Made by a program: the position numbers and the translations under genes. A DNA stretch of 64,000 bases. It comes from Marispirochaeta aestuarii. GTDB lineage: Bacteria > Spirochaetota > Spirochaetia > JC444 > Marispirochaetaceae. The notes beneath the pieces were generated by a model. It saw nothing but the letters and a program-made list of their open reading frames with translations. It did not search any database and was not told where the DNA came from. Position 1 is the stretch's first letter. The number at the start of each line of letters is the position of its first letter. Positions 35,480-43,574 of the stretch are shown here, in pieces. The stretch covers positions 1 through 64,000 of the forward strand of contig NZ_MWQY01000017.1 in assembly GCF_002087085.1 (NCBI RefSeq), given 5' to 3'.

Positions 35480-36440
35480 ATCAGCTTTGCGGCATCATGA
35501 ACCACCGGTACTTCCGGTGGTTCTTCTTTTTGGTCCCACCGGGGTCGGCAAGACCGATCTTATCCGGAACCTTCCGGTTGAATACTTCGAGGTAATAAGC
35601 GCCGACTCCATGCAGGTCTACCGCGGTATGGATATCGGGACCGCCAAACCGGACAGGGCTTTTCGTGAGCATATTCCCCATCATCTCATCGATATCCGGA
35701 ATCCCGGGGAGCAGTTTCACCTGGGTGATTTTATCCGCCTGGCCGACGAAGCTGTGCTGGATATCCTGAAAAGGGGCAGACTGCCTGTTATCTCGGGAGG
35801 AACGGCCTACTACTTCAAGCATTTTCTCTACGGGCTGCCCGAGGCCCCTTCATCGGATCCGCACATACGGGCGGAACTGGCGGCGAGGGTGCAGAGAGAG
35901 GGACTCGAGCCCTTGAGGGAGATGCTGCACCGGGTTGATCCCGTCTCCGCCGAAAGGATAGATGCCAGCGATGCCTACCGTATACAGCGTGCCCTGGAGG
36001 TCTACATGAGCAGTGGGCGTCCCCTGTCGTCCTTCAGGCTTCCTGAAAAGCTGCGGGAGGGGCTTGATCCCCTGATTATAGGTCTTACAAGACCCCGGGA
36101 AGAACTGTACCGGCGAATCGACAGGCGTGTGGAAGAGATGTTCGCTGCGGGGCTTCCCATGGAAGTGGCGTCCCTGAAGCAGGCAGGATATGGTCCGGGG
36201 GACCCCGGCATGAAAGCCATCGGTTACCGCGAGTTCTTCGAAGGGGAAGAGGAGCCGCTGCCCCGGATCCAGACTGCGAGCCGCAGATATGCCAAACGGC
36301 AGCTCACCTTTTTCCGGACCCTCCCCGGAACGATCTGGATGAATCCTGAAGAAGGGGAAGAGATCATCTCCAGGATCTATTCGTTTTTCAACTCCCGGAA
36401 AGAGTCGATTTCCCGGATCTCTTCGGTTTCCAGCGAATAG
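35469..36440 (+). CDS. miaA: tRNA dimethylallyltransferase
   Basis: This enzyme adds a dimethylallyl group to A37 of tRNAs that read U-starting codons. The protein (about 323 residues) has VVLLFGPTGVGKTDLIRNL (P-loop), SADSMQVYRGMDIGTAKP, HHLIDIRNPGEQF, VISGGTAYYFKHFLYGLP and the end SRRYAKRQLTFFR, all MiaA motifs. The start is unclear: TTG 35469 is my choice, with TTG 35487 and GTG 35517 also possible. The codons at 35499-35531 also form a terminator-like hairpin after rpoZ. Its 3' end overlaps the convergent pseudokinase gene by 64 bp. Confidence 0.9.
   Translation: MKSKSALRHHEPPVLPVVLLFGPTGVGKTDLIRNLPVEYFEVISADSMQVYRGMDIGTAKPDRAFREHIPHHLIDIRNPGEQFHLGDFIRLADEAVLDILKRGRLPVISGGTAYYFKHFLYGLPEAPSSDPHIRAELAARVQREGLEPLREMLHRVDPVSAERIDASDAYRIQRALEVYMSSGRPLSSFRLPEKLREGLDPLIIGLTRPREELYRRIDRRVEEMFAAGLPMEVASLKQAGYGPGDPGMKAIGYREFFEGEEEPLPRIQTASRRYAKRQLTFFRTLPGTIWMNPEEGEEIISRIYSFFNSRKESISRISSVSSE
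35499..35531 (+). terminator. Terminator-like hairpin after rpoZ, inside miaA
   Basis: GAACCACCGG (35499-35508), a 5-nt loop, then its perfect complement CCGGTGGTTC (35514-35523) and TTCTTTTT to 35531. A 10-bp GC-rich stem and T-rich tail are an intrinsic terminator by all usual criteria, yet the bases also encode residues of the MiaA N-terminus just before the P-loop. It may end rpoZ transcripts or attenuate miaA. Confidence 0.65.
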
Positions 36441-37816
36441 ATATGATAATCCTCCTTATCCCGTCGAAGCCTGACCCTCTCCGTATGCTCGCTTACGTCT
36501 ATCCTGATGCTCTCCTCCACGTCTTCCGGGTCCCCGCCTGCGGGCTGGGCGAAGATACAGGTGACCAGGAACTCTGCCTCTGCCATTTGACGGATGGAAA
36601 TATCCGCGGCACCGAATACGAACTGTCCCCGTTTCAGGGGAGGGAGTCCCGAATCGATCCACTCCTGGGCAGATAAAAAGGGCGGCGGACCTCCGACGGA
36701 ATAGGCCTTTGTTACCCTGGTAATTACCGTGAGTCTGACGGCCGATTCAATATAACGGCTGCCGGCGCCGTCGGTAGTACAGGCGTCCATGGTATCATGG
36801 TCCAGGCGGTTCATGCTCTCGTAAAAAAGACGTACCACCTGTTCAGGGTTCAGCCCCCGGGTGGGAGGCGGGACAGAGGCTTTCTGCAGAAGGTTGGCAG
36901 TCAGCAGGGTTCCGGCGACAACAAGGATCCCGGCAATTGTGAGGGGAATCCTGTAGCGGTGGAAGAATCTACGCAGAATGCCACGCCTGTGAATAAGCTT
37001 CTCCCTGCGACGTGCAAGGCTTCGTATACGCAGTAGATCTGCCTTCGATAACGCGGGAGCGGCTTCCGTCTCCACTTTTTTCAGGAGATCATGCAGCCGG
37101 GATAAATCCGGATTATCTGCGCTTCCATCGAGGATCTTGTCGATGTATTCCACTGTCTCCCGGTATAACTCCGGCTTTATCAGGCGGAGGGATACAAACT
37201 CAGCCCTGCGCATACGCTCCCTGAGTTCTCCGATGTCGGACACGGCCAATGAAGGTCCGGCAACAAAAGGATGACGTCCCGTCAGGGCAATGCAGGCAAG
37301 AAGGGCAAAGGAATAAGCAGCTGACCGGGTTCCCCTGATATCGGGATGCCTGAAGGCTTCGTAAACCTGCAGCAGTTCTTCTTCCCTGAAGCAGCCCCGC
37401 TGTTTTTCCGCCATGGAGGGGGAGAGAACCATAACCCCTCCGTCGTCGAGCAGAAAGACCGAGGAGGCGTCGAAGTGTTCAGGTTCTTTTTTCGAACTGA
37501 AAATCAGTTCATGGGCTGCAAGGACCTTTCTCAGGCATGGCAGATCGAGCTTGCCGTCGGCAATGATCCTGGAGAGACGTGTCCCTTCAAAACGGGGTCC
37601 GATACAGTAGCGTCCCTGGTTTTCGATGTATCCCTCCACCGGCCATTCGTCAAGCCTGCCGTTCCTGTATATCCAGGCCGTATCCGGGGTGTTCCCTGAA
37701 CGCAGGTTCCAGATATCCGGCCGACTTCCGGGGCTTATCTTTATTCCCGTGTAGTGTCTGCCCTCGCGTCGAAGTTCAATTCTGGTGGAGTCGATCCGGT
37801 CTATTATGCTGTTCAT
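36377..37816 (-). CDS. Pseudokinase-like membrane protein, hypothetical
   Basis: The 479-residue protein has three parts. Residues 1 to about 250 resemble the scaffold of a Ser/Thr kinase: SVFLLDDGGVMVLSP near 120, and AYSFALLACIALTGRHPFVAG near 168-188, which fits the GVILYELLTGRxPF helix of kinases. I see no VAIK lysine, HRD or DFG motif, so it should not be active. A membrane helix (about 296-315) follows a basic stretch. The last 150 residues (LNPEQVVRLFYESMNRLDHD onward) look like an NTF2-type fold. It overlaps AMMECR1 by 1 bp and is the last gene of a long operon. The kinase resemblance is by pattern only. Confidence 0.5.
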   Translation of the reverse strand: MNSIIDRIDSTRIELRREGRHYTGIKISPGSRPDIWNLRSGNTPDTAWIYRNGRLDEWPVEGYIENQGRYCIGPRFEGTRLSRIIADGKLDLPCLRKVLAAHELIFSSKKEPEHFDASSVFLLDDGGVMVLSPSMAEKQRGCFREEELLQVYEAFRHPDIRGTRSAAYSFALLACIALTGRHPFVAGPSLAVSDIGELRERMRRAEFVSLRLIKPELYRETVEYIDKILDGSADNPDLSRLHDLLKKVETEAAPALSKADLLRIRSLARRREKLIHRRGILRRFFHRYRIPLTIAGILVVAGTLLTANLLQKASVPPPTRGLNPEQVVRLFYESMNRLDHDTMDACTTDGAGSRYIESAVRLTVITRVTKAYSVGGPPPFLSAQEWIDSGLPPLKRGQFVFGAADISIRQMAEAEFLVTCIFAQPAGGDPEDVEESIRIDVSEHTERVRLRRDKEDYHIYSLETEEIREIDSFRELKNE

Positions 37817-38406
37817 CAGGGCTGAAAGTCCTCTTCTGAAAAGATACTGGCGGTAAATATTTCCATTCTGGTTTCAGGGTCTTCCAGGGCTTCTGGAGGA
37901 AGTCCCGCCTTGCGGCAGGTATGCAGGGCAAACTCCTCGCGGTTCCATCCCTGTTCGGTGGCCACCTGGGGAAGCAGGACCCCGCTTCTGTATCCTCTGG
38001 TTAAATACAGGCCGTGGGTTCCGGGTTCAAGCTCCTTTAGGGAATCGACCTGCACAAGGGGAGACAACACCGATATCTCTATGCTGATTTCCTGGAACTC
38101 CTCTTTTGAAAGGGGAGAAAAGCGGGGGTCCCGAAAGGCGCTGGAAAGAGCCATGGATGCAATCGTCTCATGCAGAGCGCTGCGGCTTGTCATGTTGCCG
38201 ATGCAGCCACGGAGATCTCCTGCCTTTCTTAAGGTAACAAAGGCCCCCGTTTTCTGCCAGAGAACAGGATGTTCCTTGCTGAAGGAGGCAAAGCTGCTGA
38301 AGAAGTCTGCCGGAACAGAAAGACCGAGTTCCCGGCCTATTGTCCATCGGGCAAGCGAAAGGAGAGCTCTTTGTTCTTCTTCTGACAGATCGGTAAAGGT
38401 CTGCAT
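37816..38406 (-). CDS. AMMECR1-domain protein
   Basis: The 196-residue protein has the AMMECR1 fold marked by GAFVTLRKAGDLRGCIGNM near 55-73 (LRGCIG is the invariant core), SALHETIASMALSSAFRDPRF and EISIEISVLSPL. Bacterial and archaeal copies usually accompany a MEMO protein and a radical-SAM protein in the AmmeMemoRadiSam set; the MEMO partner is 16 bp upstream, but no radical-SAM partner is in the window. The biochemical role is unknown. Confidence 0.9.
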   Translation of the reverse strand: MQTFTDLSEEEQRALLSLARWTIGRELGLSVPADFFSSFASFSKEHPVLWQKTGAFVTLRKAGDLRGCIGNMTSRSALHETIASMALSSAFRDPRFSPLSKEEFQEISIEISVLSPLVQVDSLKELEPGTHGLYLTRGYRSGVLLPQVATEQGWNREEFALHTCRKAGLPPEALEDPETRMEIFTASIFSEEDFQP

Positions 38407-38422
38407 GAAATCTCACCCCTGC

Positions 38423-39169
38423 TTATTCCGTTTTTTCCACCCCGGTGCCAGGCGATTCAAGCCAGAGGGCAGCGGAGTACTGTGGTCCTTCCCCATGATA
38501 CCACCTGCCCGGGGAAGCGTGAAAGTGCATATTCAGGAGCTTCAGCAAAATTCTTCCCCTTTCCCCATGGATTGTTCCGTTTTCATGATCTTCCGGAAAA
38601 TTCGCGCTGACCATGGGAAAATAATCCCCTCCCAGGTTTTCCAGGAGCTTCAGTCCGGGATCCAGAAGAGATTCGTTTTCAGAGCCGAAGAGCACCGGAA
38701 GGACTCTACCGGAAAAACCGAGATTCCCCAGGGCACTCAGGATCAGATCGAAACAGGGTTCTTCTTCAAAGGGGATTCTCCCAGGACGAAAGGCAGATCC
38801 CATGCCGGCAAGCTCGTCAAGTTTTTCCCGGGGAACAGGAAGCACGCCGAAGGGGGTGTGAAATCCCGAATAGTCGGGCAGCCAGATGCTCTCTTCTTCT
38901 TCCCTGTGTACCAGGGCCATGATGACTACCGCCTTCACGGAAGAAAGAGGAAGCTGTTGAAGCGCCCAGGCCAGGCCGGAACCTGCATAGTCCAGCCCGC
39001 CATGGGGAACCATGGCGGCGGCAGCACGTACAGGCTCAGCCGGAGGGAGGGCGGCCCTGCGTTCAGTCATAAGGGCGGAGAAATCCGTCCTGTCCCGGGG
39101 AAAAAAATGGCCGTCGGAGAGCAGGGGGCGAATACCGTCCTCTGCGGCGGAGAGGGGATAATCCATCAT
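38423..39169 (-). CDS. MEMO1-family protein (AmmeMemoRadiSam B)
   Basis: The 248-residue protein belongs to the MEMO family, which has the fold of non-heme iron dioxygenases. Visible are AAAMVPHGGLDYAGSGLAWALQQL near 45-68, VVIMALVHREEEESIWLPDYSGFHTPFGVLPV, and MVSANFPEDHENGTIHGERG. The His residues near 51 and in the HENG segment are probable metal ligands. In the radical-SAM-linked set it may act with AMMECR1 downstream. It overlaps the NFACT gene by 4 bp. Confidence 0.85.
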   Translation of the reverse strand: MMDYPLSAAEDGIRPLLSDGHFFPRDRTDFSALMTERRAALPPAEPVRAAAAMVPHGGLDYAGSGLAWALQQLPLSSVKAVVIMALVHREEEESIWLPDYSGFHTPFGVLPVPREKLDELAGMGSAFRPGRIPFEEEPCFDLILSALGNLGFSGRVLPVLFGSENESLLDPGLKLLENLGGDYFPMVSANFPEDHENGTIHGERGRILLKLLNMHFHASPGRWYHGEGPQYSAALWLESPGTGVEKTE

Positions 39170-40587
39170 GAGTCATGGCCTTCCAGAAGACGGCGGAGCC
39201 GGTCTTCATCCATGCTGATGGCGAGATTTTTCTCCTGGGTCGGGAGGACCGTCCCGGTCTTTCCCTCCCGGGGGCGACGCAGGTATTTTACCTGGGTATA
39301 GTAGCAGTCTCCTCCACCGCCACGACGGGCCTTGCTGTAATGGAGCGCCAGGTTTCCGGCGTCCAGCAGAACCTCCAGGGGAGGGCTCTTGCCCTTCGGT
39401 CCCCGAAGGAAGATGTGCCCCCCGGGATAATCCCTGGCATGGACCCAGTAATCGTTGCCCCTGGCCCATTCCCTGAGCAGCTTGTCGCTCTCCCGGGCAT
39501 TACGCCCGGCAATGATCTGCCATTCCCGGGAAAAGAAATATGCTCCGGGGCGGCTGCTTTCTTCTGCCGGCTTTCTGCTCCGTTTTTCCGGAGGCCCGGG
39601 GATTCCTTCAAGGTCGGCAAGCTCCCTGGCCTTTTCGCAGGTATCGACAAAGTGCTCTGCCTGATCGGCTTCCCGGCGTATATCATTAATCTCTTCCAGC
39701 GCCCGTTTCCGCCGGCGTTCTTCCTTTTTCCTCAGATTGAAGTATCTCTGGGCGTTCTCCTGGGGAGACAGGGCGGGATCAAGGGGAATCTGAAGGGTTT
39801 TTTTCCCGCTGAAGTCCTCCGCCTCGAGCCAGCGGTCCCCGGGCTTTATCCTATGCAGGTTCGCCAGAATAAGGTCCCCGGTGGATTCTTCGCCGGGAAG
39901 GTTCTCCTCCCGTGCTGCGGCGGCTTCGAGTCCATTCAGCCGCCCCCGCAGGGAGCTGCTGTAGCGCCGCCATCGGTTCAGGAGCTCGTTTCTTTTCTGC
40001 CTGAAGGCCTCTTCGGTTTCCTGTCGTGTGTAGAGTTCTTCAACCAGGGAGTTGTAATCCCTGTGCCCGGAATAGTCCTCGAGGGAAAAACGTGCATCCG
40101 GTTCCTGGTACTCTTCCTGCCAGGGAAGAAAGCTGCCTCCCGATACCTCTCCCCGTGCAGGACGCCGGTAAAAGGCGTCGATGATCTCTCCTGTCTCCCG
40201 ACAGAGGATTATGTTTCCCGCGTTTCCCCAGAGACGGAGCCACAGACTGAGGGTTTCGTCTCCCTGAAGAATCTGAATCTCCACCAGGCGCTGGCCGGGC
40301 ACCTGACGGGCGTCAAGGATTCTGCAGCCTTTTATTCTGGACCTCAGCAGCTGGGAAAAGCGCTGCAGTTTGATCTGACGTTTTACCTTGCCCGTAATTC
40401 TGTGAAGCCGGGTTTTTCCCTGTTTCAGGGAGATATAGAGTCCAAGACGGCCCCGGGGACCTTTTCCAGGCTTGAACAGTTCAAGCACCAGAGAGGAATA
40501 ATCGGGCTGAATGATGTTCTGAATAAAGCCCCCGGAGAGCTCGAGTTCCGTGAGGATTTGATCGATCTCGCGCCAGTTGAGGGACAT
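39166..40587 (-). CDS. NFACT-family ribosome quality-control/RNA-binding protein
   Basis: This belongs to the Rqc2/RqcH (FbpA) family, which in bacteria binds stalled 50S subunits and adds Ala tails. The 473-residue protein has an NFACT-N part (about 1-180, LGLYISLKQGKTRLHRI), a coiled middle (about 190-330, KKEERRRKRALEEINDIRRE), and NFACT-R near the end: WQIIAGRNARESDKLLR, NDYWVHARDYPGGHIFLRG, and ALHYSKARRGGGGDCYYTQ. It is shorter than RqcH of Bacillus (about 570). It starts directly after the macro-domain stop. Confidence 0.85.
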   Translation of the reverse strand: MSLNWREIDQILTELELSGGFIQNIIQPDYSSLVLELFKPGKGPRGRLGLYISLKQGKTRLHRITGKVKRQIKLQRFSQLLRSRIKGCRILDARQVPGQRLVEIQILQGDETLSLWLRLWGNAGNIILCRETGEIIDAFYRRPARGEVSGGSFLPWQEEYQEPDARFSLEDYSGHRDYNSLVEELYTRQETEEAFRQKRNELLNRWRRYSSSLRGRLNGLEAAAAREENLPGEESTGDLILANLHRIKPGDRWLEAEDFSGKKTLQIPLDPALSPQENAQRYFNLRKKEERRRKRALEEINDIRREADQAEHFVDTCEKARELADLEGIPGPPEKRSRKPAEESSRPGAYFFSREWQIIAGRNARESDKLLREWARGNDYWVHARDYPGGHIFLRGPKGKSPPLEVLLDAGNLALHYSKARRGGGGDCYYTQVKYLRRPREGKTGTVLPTQEKNLAISMDEDRLRRLLEGHDS

Positions 40588-41133
40588 TTATTCGCCGATA
40601 ATCCCGGCGCAGGAGCGGAAGGTCTCAAGATCAGCGGCGGAGAAAAAGACAAAGATTACTTTTTTGGGAAGGTCATTCTCCCGCAGAAAATCTGCCACCG
40701 TTGTATAGGCGATCGGAGCAGCCTGCTCCTTCGGAAAGCCGTAAACCCCGGTTGAGATGGCGGGAAAGGCGACGCTCCTGCAGCGCTTTTCCCTGGCGAT
40801 GTTGAGACTGTTCAGGTAGGCCTCGGCAAGCTGTTTCCGGGCGACCTCATCGTCTCCGCCCCAGCGGGGACCCACGGTATGAATGACGTATTTTGAAGGA
40901 AGGTTTCCTGCGGTGCTCAGTACCGCCTTCCCCACCGGCATGCCGTGGGGGTACTCCTTCTGCCGGATTTCCCGGCAAGCTGCCAGGATCGCCGCGCCTC
41001 CTGCGCGGTGGATGGCCCCATCTACTCCGCCTCCGCCCATGAGACTTGAGTTGGCTGCGTTGACAATCGCATCCACCTGGAGTGTGGTAATGTCGCCCTG
41101 AATGATCTCTATCCTCTCTTCAGTTGTCTCCAT
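40588..41133 (-). CDS. Macro-domain ADP-ribose-binding protein
   Basis: The 181-residue protein is a macro domain of the O-acetyl-ADP-ribose deacetylase (YmdB/MacroD) type. It has IEIIQGDITTLQVDAIVNAANSS near 7-29, GGGVDGAIHRAGG near 33-45, YVIHTVGPRW, and FPAISTGVYGFPKEQAA near 130. The GGGVDGAIH loop is the catalytic one. It should remove ADP-ribose or acetyl groups from proteins or O-acetyl-ADP-ribose. It lies 28 bp after hisC and abuts NFACT. Confidence 0.9.
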   Translation of the reverse strand: METTEERIEIIQGDITTLQVDAIVNAANSSLMGGGGVDGAIHRAGGAAILAACREIRQKEYPHGMPVGKAVLSTAGNLPSKYVIHTVGPRWGGDDEVARKQLAEAYLNSLNIAREKRCRSVAFPAISTGVYGFPKEQAAPIAYTTVADFLRENDLPKKVIFVFFSAADLETFRSCAGIIGE

Positions 41134-41161
41134 CCCTTATCCTCCTGCTCGATCTGCGTTT

Positions 41162-42241
41162 TTAGAGTTCCCCATTTGTAATACAGGAAAGCTCATGGAT
41201 AAAGCTCTCCATGTCTTTTCCGGAACCTATACTGATACGCAGAAAATCCCTGGTGCGGGGCTTGGAAAAGAACCGGACCAGGAATCCCCTGTCTTTCAAT
41301 ATAGCATACAGTTTTTTTGCAGTGGTAAAAGAGGGAGCGGCAAAAAGGAAATTGGCCTTTGATGGAAGTACCCGCCAGCCCGCATCCGTCAGTTTTGCCG
41401 CGGTCCATTCCCTGACGGCAATCAGCTCGTCCCGGCATTTTTCAAAATAGCCGGTATCCTCCAGGGCCGCAACGGCAATCTCCTGTCCCAGACGGGATAC
41501 GGGGTAGGAGTTGAAGGCGTCCTTGGTTCTGGTCAGTGCTTCTATCAGATCCGGATGACCGGCGGCGTAGCCCAGTCGCAGCCCGGCCAGGGAATAGCTT
41601 TTGGAGAGGGTACCGACTACAAGCAGATTCGGATAGGTATTTACAAGGTCGACCACGCTTTCTCCGCCAAAGTCCACGTATGCCTCGTCCACGGCTATCA
41701 GACGGTCCTGCCTGGTTGATTCAAGCAGAGTGATAATCTCGCTTCTTGTAACAGCGATTCCCGTGGGGGCATTGGGGTTTGCCAGGATTATCCCGCTGTA
41801 ATCGGATTCGGCGGCGATTTTCCTGAAGAGCCCGGTATCCACAGAAAAATCCTCCCCCAGGGGGACCTCCCTGTACGAAAGTCCGTGAAAGGAACAGAAG
41901 ACCGGATAAAAGCTGTAGCTTACGTCAGGAAAAAGGACAGGACCATACTCTTCGTCAAAGAAGGCGTAAAAAAGATGGGCGAGGACTTCGTCCGAACCGT
42001 TGCCGCAGAAGATGTTTTCCTTTCCCAGGCCGAAGCGCTTGGCGAAGGCTTCCCTCAGGCGTGTCGAGTCCGGGTCCGGATAGAGTCTCAGACGGGATGC
42101 ATCAAAGCTGTGCAGAAGCTCATCCACCCCCGGGGCCGGGGGAAAAGGGTTCTCGTTGGTGTTCAGCTTTATATACTGTCTGTTCTGGGGCTGTTCTCCC
42201 GGAACATAGGGAGTAAGGGCCCGCACTTTTCTTGAATACAT
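41162..42241 (-). CDS. hisC: Histidinol-phosphate aminotransferase
   Basis: This PLP enzyme makes histidinol phosphate from imidazole acetol phosphate. The 359-residue protein has LNTNENPFPPAPGV near 23-36, the PLP-lysine motif VGTLSKSYSLAGLRLGYAAG near 205-224, and the C-terminal RISIGSGKDMESF. I chose ATG 42241 because AGGAG lies 6 nt before it; the frame extends to 42289. It stands 20 bp after folC and is the third gene of the hisD-folC-hisC run. Confidence 0.93.
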   Translation of the reverse strand: MYSRKVRALTPYVPGEQPQNRQYIKLNTNENPFPPAPGVDELLHSFDASRLRLYPDPDSTRLREAFAKRFGLGKENIFCGNGSDEVLAHLFYAFFDEEYGPVLFPDVSYSFYPVFCSFHGLSYREVPLGEDFSVDTGLFRKIAAESDYSGIILANPNAPTGIAVTRSEIITLLESTRQDRLIAVDEAYVDFGGESVVDLVNTYPNLLVVGTLSKSYSLAGLRLGYAAGHPDLIEALTRTKDAFNSYPVSRLGQEIAVAALEDTGYFEKCRDELIAVREWTAAKLTDAGWRVLPSKANFLFAAPSFTTAKKLYAILKDRGFLVRFFSKPRTRDFLRISIGSGKDMESFIHELSCITNGEL

Positions 42242-42260
42242 GATATCTCCTCTGCTGTGC

Positions 42261-43574
42261 TCAAAAATCCTGCACTTCCTTGACCGCACCGATTAAATAG
42301 AAGGACCCCATCACCAGGATCGGCTCATGCGGAGATGCCAGCTCCTGTACCCGGCGTACCGCTTCTTCCGTGTCTGGGATCAGTTCGGTCCCCGGGAAAT
42401 TCCGGGATACCAGCTCGTGAACCCTATCCGGTCTGCTCGCACGGAAAGTCCCGGGTCTGGTTACGACGATACGGGAGAGCCCGTCGGGCAGAGCCGCGAC
42501 AACTCCCTCCACATCCTTGTCCTCGGCGATGGCGAAAAGAAGGACGCCTCCTTCAGGATGTCGTGTCCGGAAAAGGGCTGCAGTGGCCTCTGCCGAACGG
42601 GGTGTGTGGGCACCGTCGTATATCCATATCCTGTCCCCGGATCTGACGGTCTCGAAGCGGCCCGGGAGCCGGGTGGATTCAATGGCCCCGGTATATACTT
42701 CTGCCGGGATGTTCCCCACTTTTCCTGCCGTAAGCTGTACCGCCCGGGCAGCCAGGGCGGCGTTCATTCCCTGGTGCCTCCCGGGAATTCCTGGTCTCGC
42801 ATGAATACAGGGACCTCCGGGAAGCTGAAACTCTACTGTTTCATTTTCCCCCGGGGAAACACGAAGTTCAGTGAGTCTGAACAGGGGACTGTGCCGCTTA
42901 TCTGCGATCTCCGTGAGGACCGGGAAGGCCTCCGGATTGAGGTCGCCGAGGAGTACCGGAATCCCCTGTTTAATGATCCCGCCCTTTTCTGCTGCAACTT
43001 CGGCAATGCTGTTCCCAAGGAGCCGGGTATGTTCAAGCTCGATGGATGTGATTACCGAAATCTCGGGATTTACGATATTGGTTGCATCCAGCCGTCCCCC
43101 CAGACCTGTCTCCAGCACTGCCCACTGACAGCCGGCTTCGCGAAAAGCCAGAAGGGCCGTAAGCGTCAGAAGCTCGAAGGTCGTAGGGTTCGATCCGTCG
43201 CCGAACCAGTCGGGCCGAAAGGCTCCGCGTATGCGATTTATCGTATCCAGGAGGATCTCTCCCGTCAGATATTCCCCGTCCAGCATGAAACGTTCACGGT
43301 AACTTTGTACATGAGGGGAGGCGTACACCCCGGTTCGATAGCCCGCCTCCCGTAATATGCTTCCCGCAAAGGCACAGGTCGAACCTTTACCCTTGGAACC
43401 GGCGACATGAATGATGGAGAAGGATTCCTGGGGATCGCCGAACTCTCCGGCAAGGAACCTCATGCGGTCCAGCCTGAAGGGCCGCAGATTATCCGCGGTA
43501 CGGCGTTCGAAATTGGTAAAACCCTCTATCCAGCCGAAGGCCTCCGCGAGGGGGGCGGGAAGGGCTTCCCTCAT
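42261..43574 (-). CDS. folC: Folylpolyglutamate/dihydrofolate synthase
   Basis: The 437-residue Mur-like ligase adds glutamate to dihydropteroate or folates. It has IHVAGSKGKGSTCAFAGSIL near 54-73 (ATP loop), AVLETGLGGRLDATN, TSIELEHTRLLGNSIAEVAAEKGGI and IYDGAHTPRSAEA. The ATG overlaps the hisD stop (ATGA), so the two are coupled. Pairing of folC with hisD and hisC is unusual. Confidence 0.92.
   Translation of the reverse strand: MREALPAPLAEAFGWIEGFTNFERRTADNLRPFRLDRMRFLAGEFGDPQESFSIIHVAGSKGKGSTCAFAGSILREAGYRTGVYASPHVQSYRERFMLDGEYLTGEILLDTINRIRGAFRPDWFGDGSNPTTFELLTLTALLAFREAGCQWAVLETGLGGRLDATNIVNPEISVITSIELEHTRLLGNSIAEVAAEKGGIIKQGIPVLLGDLNPEAFPVLTEIADKRHSPLFRLTELRVSPGENETVEFQLPGGPCIHARPGIPGRHQGMNAALAARAVQLTAGKVGNIPAEVYTGAIESTRLPGRFETVRSGDRIWIYDGAHTPRSAEATAALFRTRHPEGGVLLFAIAEDKDVEGVVAALPDGLSRIVVTRPGTFRASRPDRVHELVSRNFPGTELIPDTEEAVRRVQELASPHEPILVMGSFYLIGAVKEVQDF

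Noticed and set aside
37910-39301. 463-codon plus-strand open frame opposite AMMECR1 and MEMO
   Set aside because: It spans two known genes and their gap on the other strand and shows no domain; a shadow frame.
39175-40755. Long plus-strand open frame of 526 codons opposite the NFACT gene
   Set aside because: It is antisense to a clearly recognised gene, has low-complexity Pro/Gly content, no ribosome site and no family; GC-rich codon use leaves the opposite frame open.
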